Source of the DNA: Gemmatimonadaceae bacterium
GTDB lineage: Bacteria > Latescibacterota > UBA2968 > UBA8231
DNA length: 19,576 bases
Reading direction: 5' to 3'
NCBI GenBank assembly: GCA_002726335.1
Contig: PBSR01000048.1
Span: 1-19,576, forward strand
Shown here piece by piece: positions 1 through 7,399 of this stretch. The notes under the pieces were generated by a model, which did not search any database, had not been told where the DNA came from, and was given only the letters and a program-made list of their open reading frames with translations. The translations under genes and the position numbers were made by a program. Within the stretch, counting starts at the first letter, position 1. Each line of letters begins with the position of its first letter.

Positions 1-1038
1 GCGCTTTTCTGGATGCTGGTAGAGATCGTAGAGGAAATGTAACAATCCCTGCTTGCGTTCTCCCGGATGGACGAAGGTGGCGACTTTGTGCAGTCGACGA
101 TGCACGACGCCGTCGAGCAGCGTCCGGGCTCCCTGCAGGCCGAGGCGATCCTGCTCGTCACGCAGAACCATGAGCAGTTCGCCCTCGGTCACGCGGTGGA
201 AATCCTCCACCTGCAGGCGTCTGTCGGGATGCATGAGGATGTCCTGCACGGAGCGCTTGAACATGGCGGTCGCCGAGCGCACAGCGTGGTGCCAGTACAC
301 GTTCCGATACATAAGGTAATTGGTGAAAACCAGTGACTCGACAGCGGATACGCCCTTGCTGGTGATGGCCAGCCGCCGTCGTTGCGGATCGTACTTGATA
401 GCCTTGATGAGTCGGTCACGGTTGACGGACTCGCCAAAGGGTACGCCGCAGAAAAGAGAATCACGCAGCAGATAGTCGATCTTGTCCGGGTCGAGGGTGC
501 CGGACAGGATGTTGGCCAGCAGGAGGTCGCGCGGGGGGATGTCGCGCTGACTGTCCCCGGTATCGATGACGTTGGCCACACGCACCGGATCGACGCCCAG
601 TTCGTCGCGCAGGACTCTGGATATGGGGCCTGTGGCGTCCTCGATCAGTCGGCGAGCCCGTTCCTCGTGGCTGACGAAGAACGGCATGAGTTCTTCGAGG
701 GTGTGGGAGAACGGATAGTGGCCGATGTCATGCAGCAGCGTGGCGGCGAGAAAGACGCGCACATCCTCGTCCTCGAGTTCCAGGGGCGGATCGGACTTGA
801 GCAGCCGCAGAAGGAACTGTTTGGCCAGGTGGTAGACGCCGAGGGAGTGTTCGAAGCGGGAGTGACGGGCGCCGGGATAGACGAGATGGACGAAACCGAG
901 CTGGCTGATATTGCGCAGTCGCTGAAAGTCTTCGGTGTCGACCAGAGCCAGCAGCGGCCCGGGGAGGTGGATGTACCCCCAGACGGGGTCGCGGATGGCC
1001 TTGCCATCGTCTTCGAGCAGAGGGTGGGAGATGGGCAT
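1..1038 (-). CDS. HD-domain phosphohydrolase (dGTPase-like, COG1078 family), 3' end beyond window
   Basis: Reading the minus strand from an ATG at 1038 gives 346 uninterrupted codons that run off the left edge, so the C-terminus is missing. The start is M-P-I-S-H-P-L-L-E-D, followed by IRDPVWGYI (about residues 15-23), the usual N-terminal signature of this family. Metal-ligand motifs of an HD hydrolase are visible: RHSRFEHSLG (58-67), LLHDIGHYPFSH (101-112, the HD pair H103-D104) and DPDKIDYLLRDS (183-194). Relatives act in the cytoplasm on (deoxy)nucleoside triphosphates or related phosphates; the exact substrate cannot be read from sequence. An in-frame stop lies 15 codons upstream of the ATG and there is no Shine-Dalgarno, which fits the near-leaderless promoter described at 1047-1075. 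It is divergent from ndk, another nucleotide-metabolism gene. Family is secure, substrate is not. Confidence 0.9.
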   Translation of the reverse strand, partial: MPISHPLLEDDGKAIRDPVWGYIHLPGPLLALVDTEDFQRLRNISQLGFVHLVYPGARHSRFEHSLGVYHLAKQFLLRLLKSDPPLELEDEDVRVFLAATLLHDIGHYPFSHTLEELMPFFVSHEERARRLIEDATGPISRVLRDELGVDPVRVANVIDTGDSQRDIPPRDLLLANILSGTLDPDKIDYLLRDSLFCGVPFGESVNRDRLIKAIKYDPQRRRLAITSKGVSAVESLVFTNYLMYRNVYWHHAVRSATAMFKRSVQDILMHPDRRLQVEDFHRVTEGELLMVLRDEQDRLGLQGARTLLDGVVHRRLHKVATFVHPGERKQGLLHFLYDLYQHPEKR

Positions 1039-1046
1039 CTGGCGGC

Positions 1047-1075
1047 AAGCTACCCAAGGGGAAAAACCCTGTCAA
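1047..1075 (-). promoter_or_regulatory. Candidate sigma70 promoter for the HD phosphohydrolase
   Basis: On the minus strand TTGACA (1075-1070) is followed after exactly 17 bases by TAGCTT (1052-1047). The -35 is perfect and the -10 is moderate. A transcript beginning about 7 bases downstream would start at about 1040, two bases before the ATG at 1038, so the mRNA would be nearly leaderless. This agrees with the lack of a ribosome binding site. Confidence 0.45.
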
Positions 1076-1093
1076 GAAGAGCTGTTCCCAACG

Positions 1094-1122
1094 TTGACAC
1101 CTCTCCTAATTGCCCCTATTTT
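1094..1122 (+). promoter_or_regulatory. Candidate sigma70 promoter for ndk and the following operon
   Basis: TTGACA (1094-1099), a 17-base spacer and TATTTT (1117-1122) form a strong vegetative promoter match. The expected start near 1129 leaves a leader of about 37 bases before the GTG of ndk. The site sits back to back with the minus-strand promoter at 1047-1075. Confidence 0.6.
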
Positions 1123-1150
1123 CAGCAGCTTATCTAAAATCTGACCAAGT

Positions 1151-1158
1151 GGGAGGAG
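1151..1158 (+). promoter_or_regulatory. Strong Shine-Dalgarno fixing the GTG start of ndk
   Basis: GGGAGGAG lies 7 bases upstream of the GTG at 1166 and supports that non-ATG start; the encoded protein then begins at the usual place for the family. Confidence 0.7.
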
Positions 1159-1165
1159 ACCCGCC

Positions 1166-1570
1166 GTGAGCGCGGAGCGTACGCTCTTGATCATCAAGCC
1201 GGACGCCGTGGCCAAGAACGCCATCGGCAGCATACTCATGCGCCTCGAGGCCGAGGGTTTTGTCATCAATGAGATGAAAAAGCTTCGGCTCAGCCAGGAG
1301 CAGGCCGGCCAGTTCTATGCCGTCCACAAGGAGCGCCCCTTCTACGGCGAACTCGTTGAGTTCATGACGTCCGGGCCGGCGGTGCCCACGGTACTGGAGC
1401 GCGACGACGCCGTCGCCCACCTGCGCCAGTTCATCGGTGAGACGGACAGCACCAAGGCCGCGCCCGGGACCATCCGGGCCGAGTTCGGTACCGATGTGCA
1501 GTGCAATGCGGTGCACGCGTCAGATTCGCCAGAAAACGCCAGCAACGAGATCAGCTTCTTCTTCGGCTGA
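1166..1570 (+). CDS. ndk: Nucleoside diphosphate kinase
   Basis: The 134-residue cytoplasmic enzyme transfers the gamma phosphate of ATP to nucleoside diphosphates through a phosphohistidine. The N-terminus [12 protein letters not shown] is the canonical family opening, and the active-site block reads NAVHASDS with the phosphorylated histidine at residue 117. The common form is N-x-x-H-G-S-D-S, so Gly is replaced by Ala here. Length is normal for a bacterial NDK (about 135-150). Translation starts at GTG, supported by a strong GGGAGGAG site. It is the first gene after the promoter at 1094-1122 and is followed 21 bp later by the DUF177 gene, so it probably heads the operon. Confidence 0.97.
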   Translation: MSAERTLLIIKPDAVAKNAIGSILMRLEAEGFVINEMKKLRLSQEQAGQFYAVHKERPFYGELVEFMTSGPAVPTVLERDDAVAHLRQFIGETDSTKAAPGTIRAEFGTDVQCNAVHASDSPENASNEISFFFG

Positions 1571-1591
1571 GATCGACTGAGATCCATCACC

Positions 1592-2140
1592 ATGTTACGT
1601 GCGCAGAAGCGGCAGCGGCCACCCACTGTGCTGGCCCTCGACGAGATCGAGGAGGGCGTGAACCGGATGTCCTTTGAGGTGGACGCCCGGGCGCTTGACC
1701 TGGGGACGACCGATGTTGAAGTCGCCGCCCCCGTATCGGCACAGCTCACGGTGAGCAGGACGATGCAGATGTATACGATCAGAGGACAGGTTCGGACCAG
1801 CCTTCAGGGGGCGTGTTGTCGCTGTCTGTCGCCTGCGGTCGCCGATCTCGAGACCGAGATCCAGTTTCTCCTGCAGCGCAAGGAGGCCAGCGACGACGAG
1901 ATCGAGGCCCTGGAAGATCAGGATGACGTCGACATCGTCGATCCCGGAACGAAGGAGGTCGATCTCGTCGACCGCCTGCACGACGCGGTAGTCCTCGAAC
2001 TGCCGTTGAGACTGTACTGCAAGACGGACTGCAAGGGGCTCTGCCCCCAGTGTGGCCAGGATCTCAACGTCGACAGTTGTTCGTGTGCCGACGACGCGAT
2101 CGATCCGCGCTGGGAGGCCCTGGCCCAACTCAAGAACTAA
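1592..2140 (+). CDS. yceD: YceD/DUF177 family protein
   Basis: The 182-residue protein lies immediately upstream of rpmF, the conserved position of the YceD/DUF177 family, which has been linked to 23S rRNA accumulation and large-subunit assembly. The first cysteine block CCRCL (75-79) is typical of the domain. A C-terminal cysteine cluster C143-x3-C147-x3-C151-x2-C154, within CKTDCKGLCPQCGQDL, probably binds zinc. Between them is a very acidic stretch (about 99-127) rich in Asp and Glu. Spacing to rpmF is 15 bp, so co-translation with L32 is likely. The ribosome binding site is weak. Family assignment rests on the cysteine motif, length and synteny; the molecular role is inferred from relatives. 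Confidence 0.88.
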   Translation: MLRAQKRQRPPTVLALDEIEEGVNRMSFEVDARALDLGTTDVEVAAPVSAQLTVSRTMQMYTIRGQVRTSLQGACCRCLSPAVADLETEIQFLLQRKEASDDEIEALEDQDDVDIVDPGTKEVDLVDRLHDAVVLELPLRLYCKTDCKGLCPQCGQDLNVDSCSCADDAIDPRWEALAQLKN

Positions 2141-2155
2141 CGAAGAGAGAGAAAC

Positions 2156-2338
2156 ATGCCTGCCGTACCGAAGAGACGAATCTCCCGCACCCGCCGGGAC
2201 AAGCGCCGCACCCACTGGAAGCTCAAGGCTTTCGCCATGGGAACCTGCGCCAACTGTGGACAGCCCGCGCGACCCCACCGCGTGTGCAAGAGCTGCGGCC
2301 ACTACAGAGGCCGTGCCTACGTCGAGCCTGCGGACTGA
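2156..2338 (+). CDS. rpmF: 50S ribosomal protein L32 (zinc-binding form)
   Basis: This is a 60-residue basic ribosomal protein. The N-terminus MPAVPKRRISRTRRDKRR is characteristic of L32 and is followed by a zinc ribbon with C31-x2-C34 and C44-x2-C47 (CANCG and CKSCG), so this is the zinc-containing paralogue type. A purine-rich GAAGAGAGAG precedes the ATG. The stop codon ends one base before the GTG of fabD, implying tight translational coupling between ribosome synthesis and fatty acid synthesis. In many bacteria plsX and fabH follow rpmF; here they do not. Confidence 0.97.
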   Translation: MPAVPKRRISRTRRDKRRTHWKLKAFAMGTCANCGQPARPHRVCKSCGHYRGRAYVEPAD

Positions 2339-2339
2339 C

Positions 2340-3257
2340 GTGAAGGCATTTCTGTTCCCCGGCCAGGCGTCACAGGATGTCGGCATGGGGCAGGATCTCT
2401 ACGAGAGGTTCGCCGAAGCCCGGACGATGTTCGACGAGGCCGATGAGGTCCTCGGCTTCGGGTTGACCGAGCTGTGTTTCTCCGGCCCCATGGAGGAACT
2501 GAGCCAGACGTCGGTAACGCAGCCGGCGGTGTACGTGCACAGTGTGGTCGCCGCCCATCTGCTCGGGGCCCGCGGTGTCACGCCGGATATCGTCGCCGGC
2601 CACAGCCTCGGCGAATACTCCGCCCTGACCGCTGCCGGTGCTCTGAGTTTTACCGAGGGCCTGTCTCTGGTGCACGAACGTGGCCGGTTGATGCAGGAGG
2701 CCGGACGTGCGCAGCCCGGGGCCATGGCCGCCATCCTCGGTCTCGAAGACGATGTCGTCGTTCGCCTGTGTGATGAGGCCGGTCCCGGCGTGGTTCCCGC
2801 CAACTTCAATTCCCCCGGACAGGTAGTCATCTCCGGCGAAGCCGCCGCGGTGACCATCGCCAGCGAGTCAGCCACGTCGGCGGGCGCCATGAAAGTCGTA
2901 CCGCTGCCGGTGAGCGGCGCCTTCCACTCGCCGCTGATGGCGCCTGCCGCCGCCGCTCTGGCGGAGCGGCTCGAGGGCACAGAGTTCACCTCGCCGAGGG
3001 TCCCCATTGTCACCAACGTCACCGCCGCGCCCGAGACGGAGCCGGAGAGCCTGCGTCGGCTCCTCGTGGAACAGGTCACGGCACCGGTGCGCTGGGCCGA
3101 ATCGGTGCTGACTCTTGCCGGGCTGGGAGTGGACCGGGCGATCGAAGCCGGTCCCGGGTCCGTACTGCGCGGTCTGGGCCGGCGAATCACGCGCGACATC
3201 AAGATCTCCACGGCAGGAACCGCGGACGAGATCGACGGCCTGGATCAAGCCGACTGA
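2340..3257 (+). CDS. fabD: Malonyl-CoA:ACP transacylase
   Basis: The 305-residue cytoplasmic enzyme loads malonate from CoA onto ACP for chain elongation. The protein opens with KAFLFPGQASQ, the invariant FabD start, which places initiation at the GTG one base after the rpmF stop, even though the frame stays open further upstream. The nucleophile elbow GHSLGEYSAL carries Ser89 and the partner histidine is H196 in GAFHSPLM. Length is standard (E. coli 309). No real ribosome binding site is seen, consistent with coupling to rpmF translation. fabG follows after 13 bp. Confidence 0.96.
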   Translation: MKAFLFPGQASQDVGMGQDLYERFAEARTMFDEADEVLGFGLTELCFSGPMEELSQTSVTQPAVYVHSVVAAHLLGARGVTPDIVAGHSLGEYSALTAAGALSFTEGLSLVHERGRLMQEAGRAQPGAMAAILGLEDDVVVRLCDEAGPGVVPANFNSPGQVVISGEAAAVTIASESATSAGAMKVVPLPVSGAFHSPLMAPAAAALAERLEGTEFTSPRVPIVTNVTAAPETEPESLRRLLVEQVTAPVRWAESVLTLAGLGVDRAIEAGPGSVLRGLGRRITRDIKISTAGTADEIDGLDQAD

Positions 3258-3270
3258 AAAGAGGGGTTTC

Positions 3271-4017
3271 ATGGCTGAATTGGAAGGCAAAGTTGCTCTC
3301 GTCACAGGTGGTTCCCGTGGCATCGGTCGTGCCATCGCCCTGCGGCTGGCACAGGAGGGCGCCGACGTGGCCGTGTGCGCGCGCACGGAAGGCACGGCAC
3401 AGAAGACTGCAGACGAGATCAGCGCCGTCGGCGTACGGTCTCTGGCCCGGGCCGCAGACGTATCCGATATGGCGCAGGCCGCGGAGGTCGTGAAAGCCAC
3501 CGTCGACGAACTGGGTGGCATCGATATCCTGGTCAACAACGCCGGCATCACCCGCGACAATCTGTTCCTGCGCATGAAGGAAGAGGAGTGGGATGCCGTG
3601 CTCGACACGAACCTCAAGGGTGCCTTCGCCTGCAGCAAGGCGGCGGCTCGCCCCATGATGCGCGCCAAGGGGGGACGCATCATCTCCATCTCGTCGGTGG
3701 TCGGCCTCGTGGGCAATGCCGGGCAGGTGAACTACGCTGCCAGCAAGGCGGGCCTGCTGGGTCTGTCCAAGAGTCTTGCCCGGGAACTGGCGTCGCGGGG
3801 GATCACGGTGAACGTTGTGGCCCCCGGGTATGTACCCGATACGGGAATGACGACACAGCTGCCCCAGGAGGCGGTGGAGCATCTGCTGTCGCGGGTGCCT
3901 CTGGAGCGGGCGGGCACTCCCGATGAGGTAGCCGAGGCGGTCACTTTCCTGGCTTCGCCAAGGTCCGCCTACATCACCGGGCAGGTACTCGCAGTAGACG
4001 GCGGCATGACCATGTGA
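3271..4017 (+). CDS. fabG: 3-oxoacyl-[ACP] reductase
   Basis: The 248-residue short-chain dehydrogenase reduces beta-ketoacyl-ACP with NADPH in the elongation cycle. Visible features are the Rossmann motif TGGSRGIG (12-19), NNAG (89-92), the catalytic Ser at about 141, and Y155-x3-K159 in NYAASK. The C-terminal AYITGQVLAVDGGMTM is typical of FabG. The ATG at 3271 is chosen because a good purine-rich AAAAGAGGGG lies just upstream and the protein then starts MAELEGKVALVTGG; the frame is open upstream inside fabD but that part is not homologous. The 3' side is followed by a 203-bp gap before acpP. Confidence 0.96.
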   Translation: MAELEGKVALVTGGSRGIGRAIALRLAQEGADVAVCARTEGTAQKTADEISAVGVRSLARAADVSDMAQAAEVVKATVDELGGIDILVNNAGITRDNLFLRMKEEEWDAVLDTNLKGAFACSKAAARPMMRAKGGRIISISSVVGLVGNAGQVNYAASKAGLLGLSKSLARELASRGITVNVVAPGYVPDTGMTTQLPQEAVEHLLSRVPLERAGTPDEVAEAVTFLASPRSAYITGQVLAVDGGMTM

Positions 4018-4040
4018 TGCACCGGGTCGGCGATTTGAAG

Positions 4041-4069
4041 TTGCGTCATGCCAAGCCCGTTCATATATA
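4041..4069 (+). promoter_or_regulatory. Candidate promoter for acpP
   Basis: TTGCGT (4041-4046), a 17-base spacer and TATATA (4064-4069) lie in an AT-rich pocket of otherwise GC-rich DNA. The -35 is a partial match. Transcription would start near 4076, giving a leader of about 145 bases that contains the inverted repeat. Confidence 0.42.
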
Positions 4070-4105
4070 GGTTGTGCATCACCCGGAACGTGGTCCCATC
4101 GAGCT

Positions 4106-4192
4106 AGAGCCGCGCGGCACAAGTCCGGCGGCATATGGGCGCCGATGCATCCCGGCTCATCTTAAACCGCCGTACCTACGCCGCGCGGCTCT
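4106..4192 (+). repeat. 13-bp perfect inverted repeat in the acpP leader
   Basis: AGAGCCGCGCGGC (4106-4118) is the exact reverse complement of GCCGCGCGGCTCT (4180-4192). The core GCCGCGCGGC is itself a 10-bp palindrome, so each copy can also fold or bind a dimeric protein alone. The right arm ends 16 bases before the acpP Shine-Dalgarno. It could be a long-range RNA stem or a pair of operator sites. Confidence 0.6.
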
Positions 4193-4208
4193 TCAATGAC
4201 CGTCTGCT

Positions 4209-4214
4209 GGAGGA
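4209..4214 (+). promoter_or_regulatory. Shine-Dalgarno of acpP
   Basis: GGAGGA lies 6 bases before the ATG at 4221, the best-placed ribosome site in the fatty acid cluster, as expected for an abundant protein. Confidence 0.75.
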
Positions 4215-4220
4215 ATCTGC

Positions 4221-4460
4221 ATGCCATCGATCGAGGAACGAGTTCGCAACCTCATCGTCGAACAACTCGGCGTCAACGCCGATCAGGTAACCAACAACGC
4301 GTCGTTCGCCGACGATCTGGGTGCCGATTCACTCGATACCGTCGAGCTGGTGATGGCCTTCGAGGAGGAATTCGGTCTCGATATCCCGGACGAAGACGCC
4401 GAGAAGATGATCTCCGTTACGGACTCGATTAAGTACCTCGAGGAGCACGCCAAGTCCTGA
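4221..4460 (+). CDS. acpP: Acyl carrier protein
   Basis: The 79-residue acidic protein carries growing acyl chains on a 4'-phosphopantetheine arm. The attachment site is Ser37 in [15 protein letters not shown], followed by the helix region [17 protein letters not shown], which is the diagnostic ACP sequence. Length and charge are normal. It has its own strong ribosome binding site and probably its own promoter in the preceding gap. fabF follows 31 bp downstream. The lipM-like product two genes after fabF would draw octanoyl groups from this protein. Confidence 0.98.
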   Translation: MPSIEERVRNLIVEQLGVNADQVTNNASFADDLGADSLDTVELVMAFEEEFGLDIPDEDAEKMISVTDSIKYLEEHAKS

Positions 4461-4491
4461 CGTCGGAGCGGCCAGCGGTGGGCGGGTACCC

Positions 4492-5733
4492 ATGACGCGG
4501 CGTCGTGTTGCCGTCACGGGAATGGGTGTGCTGGCTCCCAACGGCAACGACGCCGTCACCTACTGGGACGCCCTGACCAACGGACGCTCGGGGATCGGCG
4601 CGATCACGCGCTTCGATGCCTCGCAGCACAAGGTGCAGATCGCGGGGGAGGTGAAGGACTTCGATCCCCTGACCGTTCTCGATCGCAAGGAGGTCCGCCA
4701 CAGCGATCCCTTCGTCCACTATGCCGTCTATGCCGCCACCCAGGCTTTCGCCAATGCCGGTCTGGACATGGATGAGGCCGACGCCGAAAGGGTCGGGGTC
4801 ATCTACGGATCAGGCATCGGTGGTATCACTACCTTCGAAGAGCAACACACCGTTGCTGTCGACAAGGGGCAGGCACGGGTCAGTCCCTTCTTCGTTCCCA
4901 TGATCATCTGTGATATGTGTGCCGGCATGATTTCCATCAAGCTCGGTGCCCTGGGACCCAACTATACAACCACCTCCGCCTGCGCTTCGGCGGCACACGC
5001 CATCGGCGAAGCCGCACGCAAGATCCAGTACGACGAGGCCGACGTCATGGTCACCGGCGGCACCGAGGCGAGCGTGACGATGATGTCGGTGGCCGGGTTC
5101 AGCGCTGCTCGGGCGCTGGCGCTGCGCAACGACGACCCCGAGGCGGCGAGCCGCCCCTTCGATGCCGAACGCAACGGATTTGTTCTCGGCGAAGGAGCCG
5201 GCGCCATCATTCTGGAGGAGTTGGAGCATGCCCGTGCCCGCGGGGCGAAGATCCTCGGCGAGTTTCTCGGCCTTGGGTTTACTGCCGATGCGCACCACAT
5301 CACCGACATGGCCCCGGGAGGGGAGGGGGGGGTGCGGGCGATGAAGATCGCTCTCCGTGACGCTGGCATCGAACCAGAGCAGGTGGACTACGTCAACGCC
5401 CACGGTACGTCGACAGTCAGCGGCGACAGCCACGAAACGGCGGCGCTGAAGACCGTCTTCGGGCCACACGCCCGGCGGCTGGCTGTGAGTTCCACCAAAT
5501 CGATGACCGGTCATCTGCTGGGTGCGGCGGGGGCGGTCGAGAGTATCGCCTGTGTGCTGGCGCTGCAACATGGGGTGTTGCCGCCGACGATCAACTATGA
5601 CACTCCCGATCCCCAGTGCGACCTCGACTACGTTCCCAACCAGGCGCGCGAGAGGCAGATCGACTTCGCCCTCAACAATTCCTTCGGCTTCGGCGGACAC
5701 AATGTGGCCCTGCTCTTCGGACGGGCGGCTTGA
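4492..5733 (+). CDS. fabF: 3-oxoacyl-[ACP] synthase II
   Basis: This 413-residue condensing enzyme elongates acyl-ACP with malonyl-ACP. The Cys-His-His triad is visible: C164 in TSACASAAHA, H304 in NAHGTSTVSGDSHE and H341 in GHLLGAAGAVES; the C-terminal NNSFGFGGHN is also canonical. Length is standard. The start at ATG 4492 gives RRRVAVTGMGVLAPNG, the normal family opening; only a weak GGTGGG precedes it. The coding strand contains a very G-rich stretch at 5316-5338 with eight consecutive G. The gene lies between acpP and rnc in the usual order. Confidence 0.97.
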   Translation: MTRRRVAVTGMGVLAPNGNDAVTYWDALTNGRSGIGAITRFDASQHKVQIAGEVKDFDPLTVLDRKEVRHSDPFVHYAVYAATQAFANAGLDMDEADAERVGVIYGSGIGGITTFEEQHTVAVDKGQARVSPFFVPMIICDMCAGMISIKLGALGPNYTTTSACASAAHAIGEAARKIQYDEADVMVTGGTEASVTMMSVAGFSAARALALRNDDPEAASRPFDAERNGFVLGEGAGAIILEELEHARARGAKILGEFLGLGFTADAHHITDMAPGGEGGVRAMKIALRDAGIEPEQVDYVNAHGTSTVSGDSHETAALKTVFGPHARRLAVSSTKSMTGHLLGAAGAVESIACVLALQHGVLPPTINYDTPDPQCDLDYVPNQARERQIDFALNNSFGFGGHNVALLFGRAA

Positions 5734-5741
5734 GCCCGGAT

Positions 5742-6551
5742 ATGGCCACGATAACGATCTCCGTTCCCGTGACAAAGACTCCCGCACGTCGGGTTGACGG
5801 ATGGCTTCGAACAGCCCTGGCGTACCTCGCTCTGCGACCGTCCATCCCCGAACTCAACCGCAGACAGATCCGGGACGTTGAGAGACGTCTGAACTATCGC
5901 TTCCGCAATCCCAGCCAGCTGGCGCAGGCGCTGAAACACCGCTCCTGGGTCTATTCTCACGATGGCGACGGCATCGACTCCAATGAACGTCTGGAGTACC
6001 TGGGCGATGCCGTCCTCGACGTGGTGGTCGCCGACTTTCTCTATCGCCGCCACGAGGATCTGCGTGAAGGGGATCTCACGCAGATGAAGTCAGTGGCTGT
6101 GAGTCGTGCCGTTCTGGCGCGTCGGGCCCGGACGATCGATCTGGGACGACACATTCTGTTGAGCCCCGAGGAGCGCGACGCCGGTGGGGCCGACCAGGAC
6201 TCGATACTCAGCGATGCCTTTGAGGCCGTCATCGGTGCCATCTACCTGGACGGGGGGCTCGGTCCCGCCCGCCGGTTCATCGAGGCCGTCGTACTGCACG
6301 ACATCGACGAGCTCGGGCGCCGTGAGGACTTCATCAACTTCAAGAGCAAGCTCCTCGAGCATGTCCAGGACATGGGTGCCGGTCATCCGCGGTACCTCGT
6401 CCAGGACGAGCAGGGACCCGACCACGAGAAGGTTTTCAGCGTCGAGGTCAGCGTCACCGGCGAAACCCTCGGCAGCGGCCAGGGACGGTCGAAGAAGGAG
6501 GCCCAGCAGATGGCCGCCCGCGACGCCCTGCAGAAGCTCGGACAGATATAG
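5742..6551 (+). CDS. rnc: Ribonuclease III
   Basis: This is a 269-residue double-strand-specific endoribonuclease for rRNA and mRNA processing. The catalytic signature NERLEYLGDAVLD begins at residue 81, and the second acidic cluster DAFEAVIGAIYLDGG follows. The C-terminal double-stranded RNA binding domain (about 198-266) shows YLVQDEQGPDHEKVFSVEV and the KKEAQQMAARDAL end. About 40 residues precede the first RNase III helix, so the protein is longer than E. coli's 226. The ATG at 5742, 8 bp after fabF, is the most likely start; an in-frame TTG overlaps the fabF stop region. No clear Shine-Dalgarno is present, so coupling to fabF is likely. The acpP-fabF-rnc order is widespread. Confidence 0.95.
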   Translation: MATITISVPVTKTPARRVDGWLRTALAYLALRPSIPELNRRQIRDVERRLNYRFRNPSQLAQALKHRSWVYSHDGDGIDSNERLEYLGDAVLDVVVADFLYRRHEDLREGDLTQMKSVAVSRAVLARRARTIDLGRHILLSPEERDAGGADQDSILSDAFEAVIGAIYLDGGLGPARRFIEAVVLHDIDELGRREDFINFKSKLLEHVQDMGAGHPRYLVQDEQGPDHEKVFSVEVSVTGETLGSGQGRSKKEAQQMAARDALQKLGQI

Positions 6552-6583
6552 CAGCCCTCGTCTCCGGCGCGCTTGCCACGGAT

Positions 6584-7399
6584 ATGACCTCTCTGCGCCT
6601 CGTGCACACCAGCGCCATGGGTGCAGCGATGAACATGGCTGTCGATGATGTCCTGCTGGATGCGGCGCGTGCCGGCGGTGGGCCGATCCTGCGGACGTAC
6701 GGCTGGCACCCCCCCGCCGTCAGCCTCGGGTATGCGCAGTGCGCCGAGGAGGCCGTCGATGTCGAAGGCTGCCGATCCCGGGGCTTTGATCTGGTGCGCC
6801 GGACAACAGGCGGACGTGCCGTGCTCCATTGGAACGAACTCACCTACAGCTTCCACTGCGCTGACGGGGAAGGCCCGGCGGCACACCCCCTGCAGGAGTC
6901 CTCGCGGATTCTCGGTGAATGTCTGGCCGACGGTCTGCGCCGCTTCGGTGTGGATGCCCGCCTCGAGCGTGGTTCCGCACCTGCGCCGGTTCGTCTCGGG
7001 GCCTGCTTTGCCAGTACCGCCCGCTGGGAGCTGACCTGTGGCGGACGCAAGCTCGTGGGCAGCGCTCAGCGTCGAACCCGGGGGGCGCTGCTGCAGCATG
7101 GGTCGGTCCTGGCCGGACCCGAACACCTGATGCTGGCGGACCTGTTGCCGACTCCGGCGAAGATCGACCTGGAGGCGGCCAGCACACATCTGGCCGAATG
7201 CACTGGTGGCTCGGTGGATACCGAGGCCCTGGCCTCCTGCCTGGCGCAGGCTTTCGCCGACGGACTCGACCTGCAGGCTCAACAGACCCCACTGACCGAC
7301 GCTGAACTGCGGCTGGCTGCACAGCGTGCCACGGAGATCTATGCCAACGACAGCTACACGTTCCGTATCCGTTCACGCCGCACCGACGTGGTGTCATGA
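6584..7399 (+). CDS. lipM: LplA/LipM-family octanoyltransferase (or lipoate-protein ligase)
   Basis: The 271-residue protein belongs to the biotin/lipoate A/B transferase fold. Key blocks are [17 protein letters not shown], the [19 protein letters not shown] region, GACF with Cys141, and [11 protein letters not shown] with Lys156. The GACF cysteine in this place matches LipM-type octanoyltransferases, which move octanoyl from ACP to lipoyl domains via a thioester; LplA ligases lack it, so I favour LipM (EC 2.3.1.181). It sits right after acpP-fabF-rnc, the source of octanoyl-ACP. No lipA is visible nearby. The stop overlaps the start of oppD (ATGA). The Shine-Dalgarno is weak. LipM versus LplA remains uncertain. 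Confidence 0.8.
   Translation: MTSLRLVHTSAMGAAMNMAVDDVLLDAARAGGGPILRTYGWHPPAVSLGYAQCAEEAVDVEGCRSRGFDLVRRTTGGRAVLHWNELTYSFHCADGEGPAAHPLQESSRILGECLADGLRRFGVDARLERGSAPAPVRLGACFASTARWELTCGGRKLVGSAQRRTRGALLQHGSVLAGPEHLMLADLLPTPAKIDLEAASTHLAECTGGSVDTEALASCLAQAFADGLDLQAQQTPLTDAELRLAAQRATEIYANDSYTFRIRSRRTDVVS

Larger units (their letters stand above)
4018..4220 (+). other. Structured intergenic leader between fabG and acpP
   Basis: This 203-bp gap is the only large one in the + strand core run. It holds a candidate promoter (4041-4069), then a 13-bp perfect inverted repeat (4106-4118 with 4180-4192) separated by 61 bases, and finally the acpP ribosome binding site at 4209-4214. Inside the loop, GGCGG near 4127 can also pair with CCGCC near 4168. 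No open frame or T-rich terminator is seen. ACP is needed in large excess, so a separate promoter and a structured leader would make sense. Confidence 0.5.

Noticed and set aside
382..1137. 251-codon open frame on the + strand
   Set aside because: It is antisense to the HD phosphohydrolase, which has clear catalytic motifs; high GC keeps the opposite strand open.
2052..2339. Upstream extension of the fabD frame through yceD and rpmF
   Set aside because: The extension is out of frame with two real genes and is not FabD-like; the protein proper starts KAFLFPGQ at GTG 2340.
4810..5787. 325-codon open frame on the minus strand
   Set aside because: Antisense to fabF, whose full catalytic triad is on the + strand.
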